Shown piece after piece: positions 27,117 to 34,137 of a stretch of 64,000 nt of DNA (its first letter is position 1; every line of letters begins with the position of its first letter). The position numbers were made by a program, and so were the translations under genes. Origin of the DNA: [Actinobacillus] rossii. Lineage in GTDB: Bacteria > Pseudomonadota > Gammaproteobacteria > Enterobacterales > Pasteurellaceae. The DNA lies in NCBI GenBank assembly GCA_900444965.1, contig UFRQ01000003.1, positions 2,294,001-2,358,000 of the forward strand, given 5' to 3'. The notes below the pieces were generated by a model, which worked only from the letters and a program-made list of their open reading frames with translations, had not been told where the DNA came from and did no database searches.

Positions 27117-27863
27117 TTATAGTTTTATTGTTAGTATATCATCTTCAAATTCTGCATCAAATACATCTTCTGCAAAACTTTGGATTTCACAATCATCGAT
27201 AATAATTTCATGATAGGTTCCATCTAAATTAGCCACATATTCACCTGCAAACCACATTCCAGGCTCATAAAATGACAATGTGAATTCGATATCTGGAAAA
27301 GTTTCACATAATGTAGCAAACCAAGCTTCAGGTGGATTCCAAGCTGTATCAAAGAAACAATCGATACTACCATCAGGATTAAAGCAAGGATAACAACTAT
27401 CCTCACAAACATTCCATTTACATCCCCAAGTAACGCAGCTCCAGTCATACCAATCTGTATAGCCATATTTTACTAAATTATCAATATAACGTTGCCCATG
27501 CTCTAGATTGATAAAGATATGTTTCTGCATCGCTGGACGCTTAGCCAGCCACCGAATTAAATCACCTACTTTCCAATGATGTTGTTTAGCTTTCTTACGA
27601 AAGTAATTCATATCCGCCAATGGCAGATATTTTTTAATCATTGGATAAGTTACTGCCTTATTACGAGGCAACTCTAGTAATCTCTGAGAATTAGCTCCAA
27701 TGCTATCCGAGTTTATATTTAAATCTTCAGGCATAGTGACTAATAGATTAAAATCCAAACACCATTGTTCTTCATTAATCTGAGTAAAGAGCTTCGGAAT
27801 TAAAATTTTTGCCTGTTCTGCATCACAAAGAATTTGTAGTTTATTTTCACACCAATTTGGCAT
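27117..27863 (-). CDS. DUF1281 ferredoxin-like-fold protein (YubB-like)
   Basis: A 248-residue protein starting MPNWCENKL, the signature of DUF1281 (YubB-type) plasmid and ICE proteins. The WYDWSCVTWGCKWN motif near 140 and the later WFATLCETFPDIEF also match. Function is unknown; the C-terminal domain is thought to have a ferredoxin-like fold. It is the last gene of the 32338-27117 accessory operon and has its own structured leader. Confidence 0.85.
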   Translation of the reverse strand: MPNWCENKLQILCDAEQAKILIPKLFTQINEEQWCLDFNLLVTMPEDLNINSDSIGANSQRLLELPRNKAVTYPMIKKYLPLADMNYFRKKAKQHHWKVGDLIRWLAKRPAMQKHIFINLEHGQRYIDNLVKYGYTDWYDWSCVTWGCKWNVCEDSCYPCFNPDGSIDCFFDTAWNPPEAWFATLCETFPDIEFTLSFYEPGMWFAGEYVANLDGTYHEIIIDDCEIQSFAEDVFDAEFEDDILTIKL

Positions 27864-27927
27864 AATGTACTCCTAGAAATAAAACAGGGATACACTATGC
27901 CCAAAGGGGATAATGTATCCCCTTGGG
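27864..27927 (-). promoter_or_regulatory. Structured leader (A/B/C type) of the DUF1281 gene
   Basis: Hairpin CCCAAGGGG...CCCCTTTGGG (27900-27927), containing segment A (GGGGATACAT), is followed by segment B (GTGTATCCC). Segment C (GGAGTACAT) covers the Shine-Dalgarno. B can pair with A or, less perfectly, with C. Confidence 0.6.
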
Positions 27928-27945
27928 ATTAAAGGTAAAAACTTA

Positions 27946-28374
27946 TTATTTAAGTGCTTTACCTTGAAGTCGTGATTTATTAAATAAAACTGATATGGCT
28001 AGATTGTCTACAATATCAACATCTGAACCCAAATAAAGCTGAAGCGCCATTTTGTGTTTATCTGTCATATTTGCTGAATGATCACCATAATCATAAAGAT
28101 TAATACATCTCAACTGTGAATGAATAGTGGGAATGGCTTTAAATTCTGAGAATTCGTCATGATCACGACTAACCCAATCATTATATTCATCACCATTACC
28201 AATTTCTGCCATCCAATCTCGATTTGAGATAACAGAATTATCTAGCCACTTTTCTACTGCTTTCAGAATTGCGATACAGTTTAAATCACAAGTTTCATTT
28301 AAAGCAGGACTTCCTATTCGATATAGCTCAAATCCATTATGAATGACAATGGGTGAAAATGTTATGTTTTGCAT
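27946..28374 (-). CDS. Conserved ICE protein of unknown function
   Basis: A 142-residue protein from the ATG at 28374, chosen because GGAGATAAT precedes it at good spacing. The frame extends 12 codons further without a signal. Acidic, no membrane segment, with a WLDNSVISNRDWMAEIG stretch near 50 and a C-terminal ALQLYLGSDVDIVDNLAISVLF. I do not recognise a named domain. It belongs to the minus-strand accessory operon between ArdC and DUF1281 and carries a structured leader. Confidence 0.65.
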   Translation of the reverse strand: MQNITFSPIVIHNGFELYRIGSPALNETCDLNCIAILKAVEKWLDNSVISNRDWMAEIGNGDEYNDWVSRDHDEFSEFKAIPTIHSQLRCINLYDYGDHSANMTDKHKMALQLYLGSDVDIVDNLAISVLFNKSRLQGKALK

Positions 28375-28436
28375 TGTATTATCTCCAAAAATATAGAGAT
28401 ACTCCCCCATTAAGGTTAAGTATCCCTAATGGGGGG
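28375..28436 (-). promoter_or_regulatory. Structured leader (A/B/C type)
   Basis: Hairpin CCCCCATTA.../...TTAATGGGGG (28404-28436) with segment A GGGATACT. Segment B AGTATCTC can pair with A or with segment C GAGATAATAC, which contains the Shine-Dalgarno of the gene starting at 28374. Confidence 0.65.
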
Positions 28437-28537
28437 AGAATGATGCTATTACAGTAACAGGTTTAACTGAAACTCATATAGCGTTAAGTAAATGGTTTAA
28501 ATATAGTGTTTTTTCTTATAGAGTAACGATATTGTCA

Positions 28538-28819
28538 TTAATTGGCATGAAGTAGCAGCCATTCATTGGCTCCATCTTGTTCATTGCCGCCAATCGCTTG
28601 ACAACATATACCTTCAATAGAAATCGCGATGACACCTGGGCAATATTCTTGAGCTGGTTTCAAATAACGAGACCAAGAAAAACATTTGCCATTAAATACA
28701 TAAACGATGCCCATTGTAATAAAAGACTGTTTATCTTGAGTTGATGTAGATAAACATTCTTCATTTGCCAATGTTTCTCTAAATACCATTGTTTGTTCAA
28801 TAACTTTACTTAAATTCAT
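28538..28819 (-). CDS. Small conserved ICE protein of unknown function
   Basis: A 93-residue protein from the ATG at 28819 (AAGGATTTTTCT upstream). An alternative start upstream would run through the leader hairpin. It contains a FITMGIVYVFNGKCFSWSRY beta-rich middle and ends NEQDGANEWLLLHAN. No recognised domain. The 28437-28537 interval downstream shows no further gene. Confidence 0.6.
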   Translation of the reverse strand: MNLSKVIEQTMVFRETLANEECLSTSTQDKQSFITMGIVYVFNGKCFSWSRYLKPAQEYCPGVIAISIEGICCQAIGGNEQDGANEWLLLHAN

Positions 28820-28875
28820 AGAAAAATCCTTATCGTAATAAATGAGAGATATGTCCAACAACATATCTCTCTATC
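28820..28875 (-). promoter_or_regulatory. Leader hairpin, simplified form
   Basis: A perfect 11-bp stem GAGAGATATGT / ACATATCTCTC (28844-28854 and 28861-28871). Unlike the other leaders, no clear segment C pairing with the Shine-Dalgarno is seen. It overlaps the end of the ArdC-to-28538 gap only. Confidence 0.5.
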
Positions 28876-28880
28876 GTTCA

Positions 28881-29870
28881 TTATGCTACTTCTGCAATGC
28901 GTTCAGCGGAACTGAACGTATTTTCGTATAGCTTCTGAGCATTAAGTGCGTCAAGCATATAATCACAAGCGGTACGAGCAAATCCTGTTGCTTTAAAAAT
29001 CGCTTTTTTATCTGCTTTTAACACCTTTAACCAACTATCAATGTAGGCAGCATGTTGCGGTACATCATCAAACCCAATATGCGCGCAAAGAAAGGCACAG
29101 CCAATTTCGGCGACAAGCTCTTCCATGGCATAGAGTGGATTACCAAACTTCGCTTTTCCTGAAGTAATACCTTCTCGAGCGAGACGTTTGCAATGTCCTG
29201 TTGCATGTGTCATTTCATGTAATAACGTGCTATAAAATTTTGAATTTGATTCAAATTGCTTCATTTCAGGCATCAAAATTTGATCTGTTGTCGGCATGTA
29301 GCAAGCACGGTTAGTTGGCTTGATTTGAACATCTACGTCCATACCTTTAATCATTTGTCGAATTTCCGCAAACAATGCATAAGGATTTTGCGTTGGCTGT
29401 GGTTCGACTTTTTCATAAAAGCTTTCCGGCAATCCTGAACATTGCTCAATATTAAAAAGTGGGTATCTTTTAATAACAGCAAATCGCTCCATTTGGGGAT
29501 TGCCATTTTCATCAAACATAACCTGTCCATCATCATCCAATTTCTCACGTTCTCTCGGTGTGTAATTGACAACGATTGTTGCCTTTTCACCTTTATTAAT
29601 GCGACCACTCAATTTATGAATGGCAGCAGACGTGATCCACTTGCTTTGTTGGTATCCTTTTTTATCGGCCGCTATCCATAATAAAAGGATATTGATTCCC
29701 GAATAAAGGCGACCTGATACTGCATTGGATGGGAGTGCAAATTCACGTTCAGGATTACTCCATGGTTTTAACCAAGGAACAGTGCCTTGCTCTAATGCCG
29801 TGATGATTTCATTGGTTACTTCTTGATAAAGATCGACTTTGGTATTTTTAATAAATGTTAAGTTTGTCAT
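28881..29870 (-). CDS. ArdC-like antirestriction / ssDNA-binding zincin protein
   Basis: A 329-residue ArdC-family protein from the ATG at 29870 (GGAGAACACCACT upstream). The N-terminal DUF1738 ssDNA-binding domain shows VTNEIITALEQGTVPWLKPW (about 13-32) and the YSGINILLLW motif. The C-terminal zincin-like domain has LLHEMTHATGH (HExxH, about 213-223) and a later ELVAEIGCAF Glu ligand. Such proteins protect incoming conjugated DNA from restriction in the recipient. It is placed in the early-transfer accessory operon and carries its own structured leader. Confidence 0.88.
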   Translation of the reverse strand: MTNLTFIKNTKVDLYQEVTNEIITALEQGTVPWLKPWSNPEREFALPSNAVSGRLYSGINILLLWIAADKKGYQQSKWITSAAIHKLSGRINKGEKATIVVNYTPREREKLDDDGQVMFDENGNPQMERFAVIKRYPLFNIEQCSGLPESFYEKVEPQPTQNPYALFAEIRQMIKGMDVDVQIKPTNRACYMPTTDQILMPEMKQFESNSKFYSTLLHEMTHATGHCKRLAREGITSGKAKFGNPLYAMEELVAEIGCAFLCAHIGFDDVPQHAAYIDSWLKVLKADKKAIFKATGFARTACDYMLDALNAQKLYENTFSSAERIAEVA

Positions 29871-29932
29871 AGTGGTGTTCTCCGTAAGTAAAATGGAGAA
29901 CACATCCCATTGGGAATGTATTCCCCATGGGA
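29871..29932 (-). promoter_or_regulatory. Structured leader (A/B/C type) of the ArdC-like gene
   Basis: Hairpin TCCCAT...ATGGGA holds segment A GGGGAATACA. Segment B TGTGTTCTCC can pair with A (10 positions including G-U pairs) or with segment C GGAGAACAC, a 9-bp perfect stem that buries the Shine-Dalgarno. One of the clearest cases. Confidence 0.7.
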
Positions 29933-29975
29933 TAAAATTGAAAATATTTTCAGTTTGTATGGAAGTGAAATAAAC

Positions 29976-30575
29976 TTAGCATTCAGTTTTAAATAAACTA
30001 AAAGCGATGGTTTGTATATCATTAAAATGCATTTTCATTAAATGATTTGCATTTGTTAATGTATTTCCTGTAGCAACCAGATCATCAACTAAAAGCACTG
30101 TTTTACCTGTGAAGTCGGAAGAATTGGCCGCATTTAAAATTAGTGGATTAAATTGATTACGTTGTTCTAGCGGAATAGATTTCATTGAAATATTTGTTTT
30201 TTCAAATATTGAAATCATAGGCCGTTGAAAACAATAACCCAAAAGTATGGCAACATGTCGTGTTAATTCGCATGATGATGGCATCGGTACAATGTAATCA
30301 ATATGGCAATCTCTTTTGAGATACTGATTAAAATAATGAATACATTGAGATACGTATCGAAAAAACACTATACGTTGTTCTACGGTTAAGTTTAAATTTT
30401 CCAAGTGTTTAAGCGCGTAAGCTATGGGGCAACTACCACCGATAGGTCGCGGTTGGCTTAAATCACGTTTTGGATAAGTAAAAATTGTTATCAAAGAAAG
30501 AGATTCTATTAATTCTAAATTGAAGTGATGTAATGTGCTTTTTCCTTGATAAACGGAGTCAGGTAGAATATTCAT
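29976..30575 (-). CDS. ComF-like phosphoribosyltransferase, second paralogue
   Basis: A 199-residue protein from the ATG at 30575 (GGGAGATATATC upstream). The PRPP-binding loop VLLVDDLVATGNTL lies at about 161-174, the IVPMPSSC segment at about 90, and RPIGGSCPIAYALK at about 33. All three are shared with the 20577-21311 protein, so these are two diverged paralogues at and inside the ICE. The substrate is unknown. It stands between ArdC and a conserved unknown in the accessory operon. Confidence 0.75.
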   Translation of the reverse strand: MNILPDSVYQGKSTLHHFNLELIESLSLITIFTYPKRDLSQPRPIGGSCPIAYALKHLENLNLTVEQRIVFFRYVSQCIHYFNQYLKRDCHIDYIVPMPSSCELTRHVAILLGYCFQRPMISIFEKTNISMKSIPLEQRNQFNPLILNAANSSDFTGKTVLLVDDLVATGNTLTNANHLMKMHFNDIQTIAFSLFKTEC

Positions 30576-30690
30576 GATATATCTCCCAAAAAAGAGAAAT
30601 ATCACTAAGGAATATCCATAGTATTTCTCCAAATTATGTAAAAATAGGAAACACTATGCCCACCGGGGATAATGTTTCCCCATGGGATAA
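30576..30690 (-). promoter_or_regulatory. Double structured leader with a mini-ORF
   Basis: A first A/B/C set (A GGGGAAACATT, B TAGTGTTTCC, C GGAGAAATACT) leads to an ATG that opens only ATG GAT ATT CCT TAG. A second B/C pair (GATATTTCTC with GAGATATATC) then covers the Shine-Dalgarno of the real gene. The four-codon ORF could couple translation of the two units. Confidence 0.55.
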
Positions 30691-30704
30691 AACTGAAAAT
30701 ATCT

Positions 30705-31580
30705 TCAGTTTTCGGTAAAGTGTAAGTGCGGTAAATTTTTTGGCATTAATTGAACTTGATGACTAATAAATGATCGTGCTGCTTTAATGGCTTCGCGGAT
30801 CAATATATAGCGATAACCCCCAAAGGTTTTATCCGCTTTGTCATAAGCTAAATAACCAAAATAATCTTCGCCTAATGTGATTCCTGTTGCTTTATCTATG
30901 ACTTGTGCGAAAACATTGGCAATTCGAGAGCCTTTTAATACTGCATTGCAAAGACTTTCAACATCTTCAAAATCACAATCATACATATAAGTTTCAAAAT
31001 GATGTGCATAAAATTCATGGGGTTCGGTTACAAATTCAATTCGATAATGTTGAGTCTCGAATGAATAAGCAACTTCTGTTTGATAAGGTGTTGCTTCGAT
31101 AATAAGATAACCTTCTCGTTCTAATCGATTAGAAAGATCTCGAATATAATCTTCTAAGTCAACAATAAACTCATCCCATAACGCCTGATATTCTCCCACG
31201 TTATCCGCAGGGAAATACCATTCCTTTTTAGCACGTTCATTATTAAAGAAACAAAAATCTGCTGCACTAGGTGCGCTCAAAATCATAGTGTTACTATGTG
31301 AATAGCGATAACCAAAATGATTGCGCTCAATCATGATTAAGCTATCCCAATAATTTTGCCACTCAATTAATAATTTAGCTAAGCGTTCAAATTTACGGAA
31401 TTTACGCTTTTGATTAGGATAAATACGTTGAAATAATCCTAACCAACAAATGTGTGTAATCTTGCCGTAAAATGCTACGCCATCACCTTGACAATGACCT
31501 AGAGACCAATTGATCTCCAAATCATCAGGAAACCCAGCATTTACTAATTGAGAATTAAAATAAGCAGTTAAAACGTTCAT
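30705..31580 (-). CDS. Conserved mobile-element protein of unknown function
   Basis: A 291-residue protein from the ATG at 31580 (GGAGAAACACT upstream). The N-terminal INWSLGHCQGDGVAFYGKI motif recurs in many plasmid and phage proteins of unknown role. The rest is acidic and aromatic-rich, with FETYMYDCDFEDVESLCNAV near 205 and a C-terminal helix AIKAARSFISHQV. No enzyme motif is seen. A PasteurellaceaeAAGTGCGGT uptake word lies inside its 3' end. Confidence 0.65.
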   Translation of the reverse strand: MNVLTAYFNSQLVNAGFPDDLEINWSLGHCQGDGVAFYGKITHICWLGLFQRIYPNQKRKFRKFERLAKLLIEWQNYWDSLIMIERNHFGYRYSHSNTMILSAPSAADFCFFNNERAKKEWYFPADNVGEYQALWDEFIVDLEDYIRDLSNRLEREGYLIIEATPYQTEVAYSFETQHYRIEFVTEPHEFYAHHFETYMYDCDFEDVESLCNAVLKGSRIANVFAQVIDKATGITLGEDYFGYLAYDKADKTFGGYRYILIREAIKAARSFISHQVQLMPKNLPHLHFTEN

Positions 31581-31648
31581 AGTGTTTCTCCAAAATAAAA
31601 AAAGGAAACACCATATCCACAAGGGTTAGTATGTTTCCCTTGTGGATA
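31581..31648 (-). promoter_or_regulatory. Structured leader (A/B/C type), perfect first hairpin
   Basis: A perfect 12-bp stem TATCCACAAGGG / CCCTTGTGGATA (31637-31648 and 31614-31625 on the plus strand). The loop starts AAACATA and forms segment A with the flanking GGG. Segment B GTGTTTCC pairs with A (GGAAACA) or with segment C GGAGAAACAC at the Shine-Dalgarno. Confidence 0.7.
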
Positions 31649-31655
31649 GAAAAGT

Positions 31656-31907
31656 TTAATCGACAGTCACTAATAATGTATGTTCATCTTTTTGTTGCAC
31701 GTTCATAAAACGAAAATATGCTCCATGCGTTGCTGACATTACTTGAAGAAAGCGTACCTTATGTTCGCCTTCTTTACGGTTTTGCCAAGATTGAATTGCA
31801 TTACGAGTAATATCTTTTTGTAATTGAGAAAGTATCATATGATTATTCCTTGTCCAGTGTTTGGGGATAAAGCCTGATACAGTGTTGAGATTTATTTGAA
31901 CTTCCAT
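31656..31907 (-). CDS. Small conserved ICE protein of unknown function
   Basis: An 83-residue protein from the ATG at 31907 (GGATAAATGCA upstream); a longer frame exists but runs through the leader hairpin. The C-terminal half (AIQSWQNRKEGEHKVRFLQV, then ATHGAYFRFMNVQQKDEHTLLVTVD) looks like a compact alpha-beta fold. No recognised family. Second gene of the accessory operon. Confidence 0.6.
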   Translation of the reverse strand: MEVQINLNTVSGFIPKHWTRNNHMILSQLQKDITRNAIQSWQNRKEGEHKVRFLQVMSATHGAYFRFMNVQQKDEHTLLVTVD

Positions 31908-31971
31908 TGCATTTATCCGAAAGAAAAAGGGAAATGCTAATCCCATCGGGAAATAGCATTCCCCATGGGAT
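31908..31971 (-). promoter_or_regulatory. Structured leader (A/B/C type)
   Basis: Hairpin CCCAT...ATGGG with segment A GGGGAATGCT. Segment B AGCATTTCCC pairs with A, or via GCATTT with AAATGC of segment C GGATAAATGC, which carries the Shine-Dalgarno. Here the B/C pair has changed to GCA/TGC, a compensatory change relative to GTG/CAC elsewhere. Confidence 0.65.
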
Positions 31972-31984
31972 AAATTAATAGAAA

Positions 31985-32338
31985 TTAAATGAGATTAAAG
32001 GCTGTCAACATACCGATGAAAAAACCAACGAGGGCAGTAACCATAGCGATACCAATCCAACGTCTGCGCAGCACTTTCAATTCACATTCAAAGGCTTCTG
32101 TTTGAGCAAAGAGATCTGCTTCAAATTCTGCTCTTAAATGCTCATATTCTTCATCTAATTTTTGATTAATACCACTCGTGACTTCACGATATTTTGAGGT
32201 GACTCGTTTTTTCGCAGAAATAAAAAGATTCCCGAGTTTATTCCCCATTTTCCAAAATACAGATGGTTTTTGTGCTGCTTCAGCAGGTTGATCGTCAAAT
32301 GGGATAACATCCCATTCAGAGTGAGATTTAGATGTCAT
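31985..32338 (-). CDS. Small membrane protein of the ICE accessory operon
   Basis: A 117-residue protein from the ATG at 32338, which has AGGAG 7 bp upstream; the ATG two codons earlier abuts the same AGGAG and is too close. A charged coiled segment (about 40-90, KLDEEYEHLRAEFEADLFAQ) precedes one C-terminal membrane helix (IAMVTALVGFFIGMLTAFNL). Function unknown. First gene of the minus-strand accessory operon after the 145-bp repeat. Confidence 0.65.
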   Translation of the reverse strand: MTSKSHSEWDVIPFDDQPAEAAQKPSVFWKMGNKLGNLFISAKKRVTSKYREVTSGINQKLDEEYEHLRAEFEADLFAQTEAFECELKVLRRRWIGIAMVTALVGFFIGMLTAFNLI

Positions 32339-32344
32339 AGACAT

Positions 32345-32410
32345 TCTCCTAAGTAAATAAAAAGAATCCTCAGGAGAACACTTCCAGGGAAGCGTTTTCC
32401 CTTGGAAGGT
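32345..32410 (-). promoter_or_regulatory. Structured leader (A/B/C type)
   Basis: Hairpin CCTTCCAAGGG...CCCTGGAAG contains segment A GGGAAAACGCTT. Segment B AAGTGTTCTCC lies next, and segment C AGGAGAATGTC spans the Shine-Dalgarno; TTCTCC/GGAGAA is the pairing core. It follows the 145-bp repeat directly. Confidence 0.6.
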
Positions 32411-32416
32411 GATGAG

Positions 32417-32560
32417 TTTAGGTGGCATTCCTGTAAAATCACAGTGTTCCCTTTCAGAATGCTGGGAGACATTTTGGCTTGAACTCATTTACCTCTATGG
32501 GTAACCGCCGCTTTTCAAGAGTTCGTGCGACTTTTAAGTGCTGTTACCAGCCTCTTAATG
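32417..32560 (-). repeat. 145-bp structured operon-head repeat, copy 1
   Basis: About 90% identical to 58335-58479, and partly to 58889-58950. It sits at the head of the 32338-27117 operon. In minus orientation it holds hairpins GTCGC/GCGGC and GCATTC(...CTGTG-ATTT-CACAG...)GAATGC. Differences between copies keep the pairing (GTCGC/GCGAC versus GTCGC/GCGGC). It probably includes promoter-proximal leader RNA. Open frames crossing it are not convincing genes. Confidence 0.65.
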
Positions 32561-32730
32561 CATTCCATATTACGATGTTTTTTACCAAAATGGAATAGTT
32601 TTATAGCCTTAAAAAGAGAGAAAATCTTGCAAGAAATTCTCTTATTTTTGAACAGAGTTTTTTCTGTATCGTTGGTTAAAATATCGCTAACTTTTACATC
32701 TATATCAGCTATCTTTACGAGGGCTATAGT

Positions 32731-33183
32731 ATGAAAAAGAAGCATCATACCTATTCGAGTTTAATACTACTTATGAGTAGTATTGCACAATTAAGTTTTG
32801 CAAATACTACGCCTAACATTTCAGTTTACACCACTTCTGCTTATAACATTACTCACCCAGAATTGGCTACACATATCTATTATCTTGATGAAGTTGAAAA
32901 GATTGAAGATTGGATTAGCCAAGGCTTTAGCCGAAATCCAATCACAGCAGAACAGCAAGCTAAAGCATTATTCCATTCACCACAGTGGGCTGAAAAAGAA
33001 ACTGCGCTTAAAAAAGCCTACACAGGCGTAATTAGCGGTTGGCAAAACGGTATTAAAAAAGTACCCGCTATTTTATTTCAATCACCTACAGGCGAACACG
33101 CCATCATTTATGGTGAAACTAATGTCGCTAAAGCACAACAAACTTGGCAACAGTGGAATCAACATAGAGGAAAAATGCAATGA
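32731..33183 (+). CDS. ICE conjugation protein, TIGR03757/DUF1525 family
   Basis: A 150-residue exported protein (signal peptide about 1-24, ending SFA) of the TIGR03757 family. Marks are ISVYTTSAYNI near the N-terminus, YYLDEVEKIEDW and the VPAILFQSP motif of a thioredoxin-like TrbC fold. It is the first gene of the plus-strand TraU-side operon with GAGGG upstream, and its stop overlaps the next start. It acts in the periplasm in mating-pair formation. Confidence 0.85.
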   Translation: MKKKHHTYSSLILLMSSIAQLSFANTTPNISVYTTSAYNITHPELATHIYYLDEVEKIEDWISQGFSRNPITAEQQAKALFHSPQWAEKETALKKAYTGVISGWQNGIKKVPAILFQSPTGEHAIIYGETNVAKAQQTWQQWNQHRGKMQ

Positions 33184-34118
33184 AATTTTACCGCACTTTA
33201 TTAATGCAATTGCTTTCAGCGGCAATTATCACATCATCAATGCCAGCCCAAGCCACGATAAACACGGGCTCCATTATGGCTTCTAGCGCTTCAACAAGTT
33301 GCTTAGATTACAAGGTGGTAGGCACTTGCTTTTGGCTTTTTTGTACGCAATTTGGCTGCAAGGTTCGCACATCAACCAAAGTAAAACATTTTCTACCTGA
33401 AATGGTTGTCTCTAGCTATAACCACGGTGGACAAAACCCATGGTCAGAAGTGAGTTCTTTTAATCAAGGAGCTGTTAAAGGTGGAGAATACCGTTCTCCA
33501 CACAAACAATATACTCAGTTTACTTTTAAAAATGCAGATGCGATAGGACACCCACAAGGGGCGATCTCTCAAATGTTAAATAGTACGGGCTATTATTGCC
33601 AAAGCCAAACTACACCATTTGTTCCTTATTTCTTAAGTGGATTGGATTTCTTTGCTTGGGATGAAAATTTACCTGAGATGTTTTATCCAGAAGCAATGGT
33701 TCCTGGCATGCGAGAAGTGAGCCAAATTGGAGATAATTGGGGTAATCTTTATCCGCGTTCAGGCGCAATCAATCAAGTACATGATTACAAAGCCTCTGCA
33801 GTCATTGCTCAACGTGTTGCAGATATTGTCAGTCGTATGGCGCAACCACACATTTATTTCCCTGCAGCGAAAAGCGGAGGAGCTGGAGAATGGCCTCCTG
33901 GTCCTGTGGAAGAAGGCAATGCTCGTACGCATAAATGGCAAATGCTTTATCCTCAAATGGAAGAATCTTGTTCCGTATTTCCACATGGAAGCTCAAATGA
34001 CACACATTCTGCAAAAGTCTCAGAGAAAGGTAATTATGCTTGGGCTCTTTGGCGACCATATAGCTGCTGTAAGCGAAGAGGTCAAACATTTTTATATAGT
34101 ATTGATTGGCAGCAATAA
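33180..34118 (+). CDS. TraU-like ICE protein, TIGR03756 family
   Basis: A 312-residue exported TraU-like protein of the TIGR03756 family. After the signal peptide (about 1-26) comes a Cys-rich region VVGTCFWLFCTQFGCKVRTS, and later SVFPHGSS and a C-terminal WRPYSCCKRRGQ. Many disulfides are expected, so it acts in the periplasm during mating-pair stabilisation. It starts 4 bp before the preceding stop (ATGA overlap). Confidence 0.88.
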   Translation: MKFYRTLLMQLLSAAIITSSMPAQATINTGSIMASSASTSCLDYKVVGTCFWLFCTQFGCKVRTSTKVKHFLPEMVVSSYNHGGQNPWSEVSSFNQGAVKGGEYRSPHKQYTQFTFKNADAIGHPQGAISQMLNSTGYYCQSQTTPFVPYFLSGLDFFAWDENLPEMFYPEAMVPGMREVSQIGDNWGNLYPRSGAINQVHDYKASAVIAQRVADIVSRMAQPHIYFPAAKSGGAGEWPPGPVEEGNARTHKWQMLYPQMEESCSVFPHGSSNDTHSAKVSEKGNYAWALWRPYSCCKRRGQTFLYSIDWQQ

Positions 34119-34137
34119 ATAGGAAGGAGACACAAAT

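Noticed and set aside
27864..32410. Regularly spaced GGGGAAT palindromes resembling a CRISPR or REP array
   Set aside because: Spacing is gene-sized, each unit lies directly before a start codon, and unit sequences differ with compensatory changes. There are no constant repeats with spacers.
32515..32748. Short open frames on both strands in the divergent region
   Set aside because: No Shine-Dalgarno, A+T-rich low-complexity products, and overlap with the operon-head repeat.
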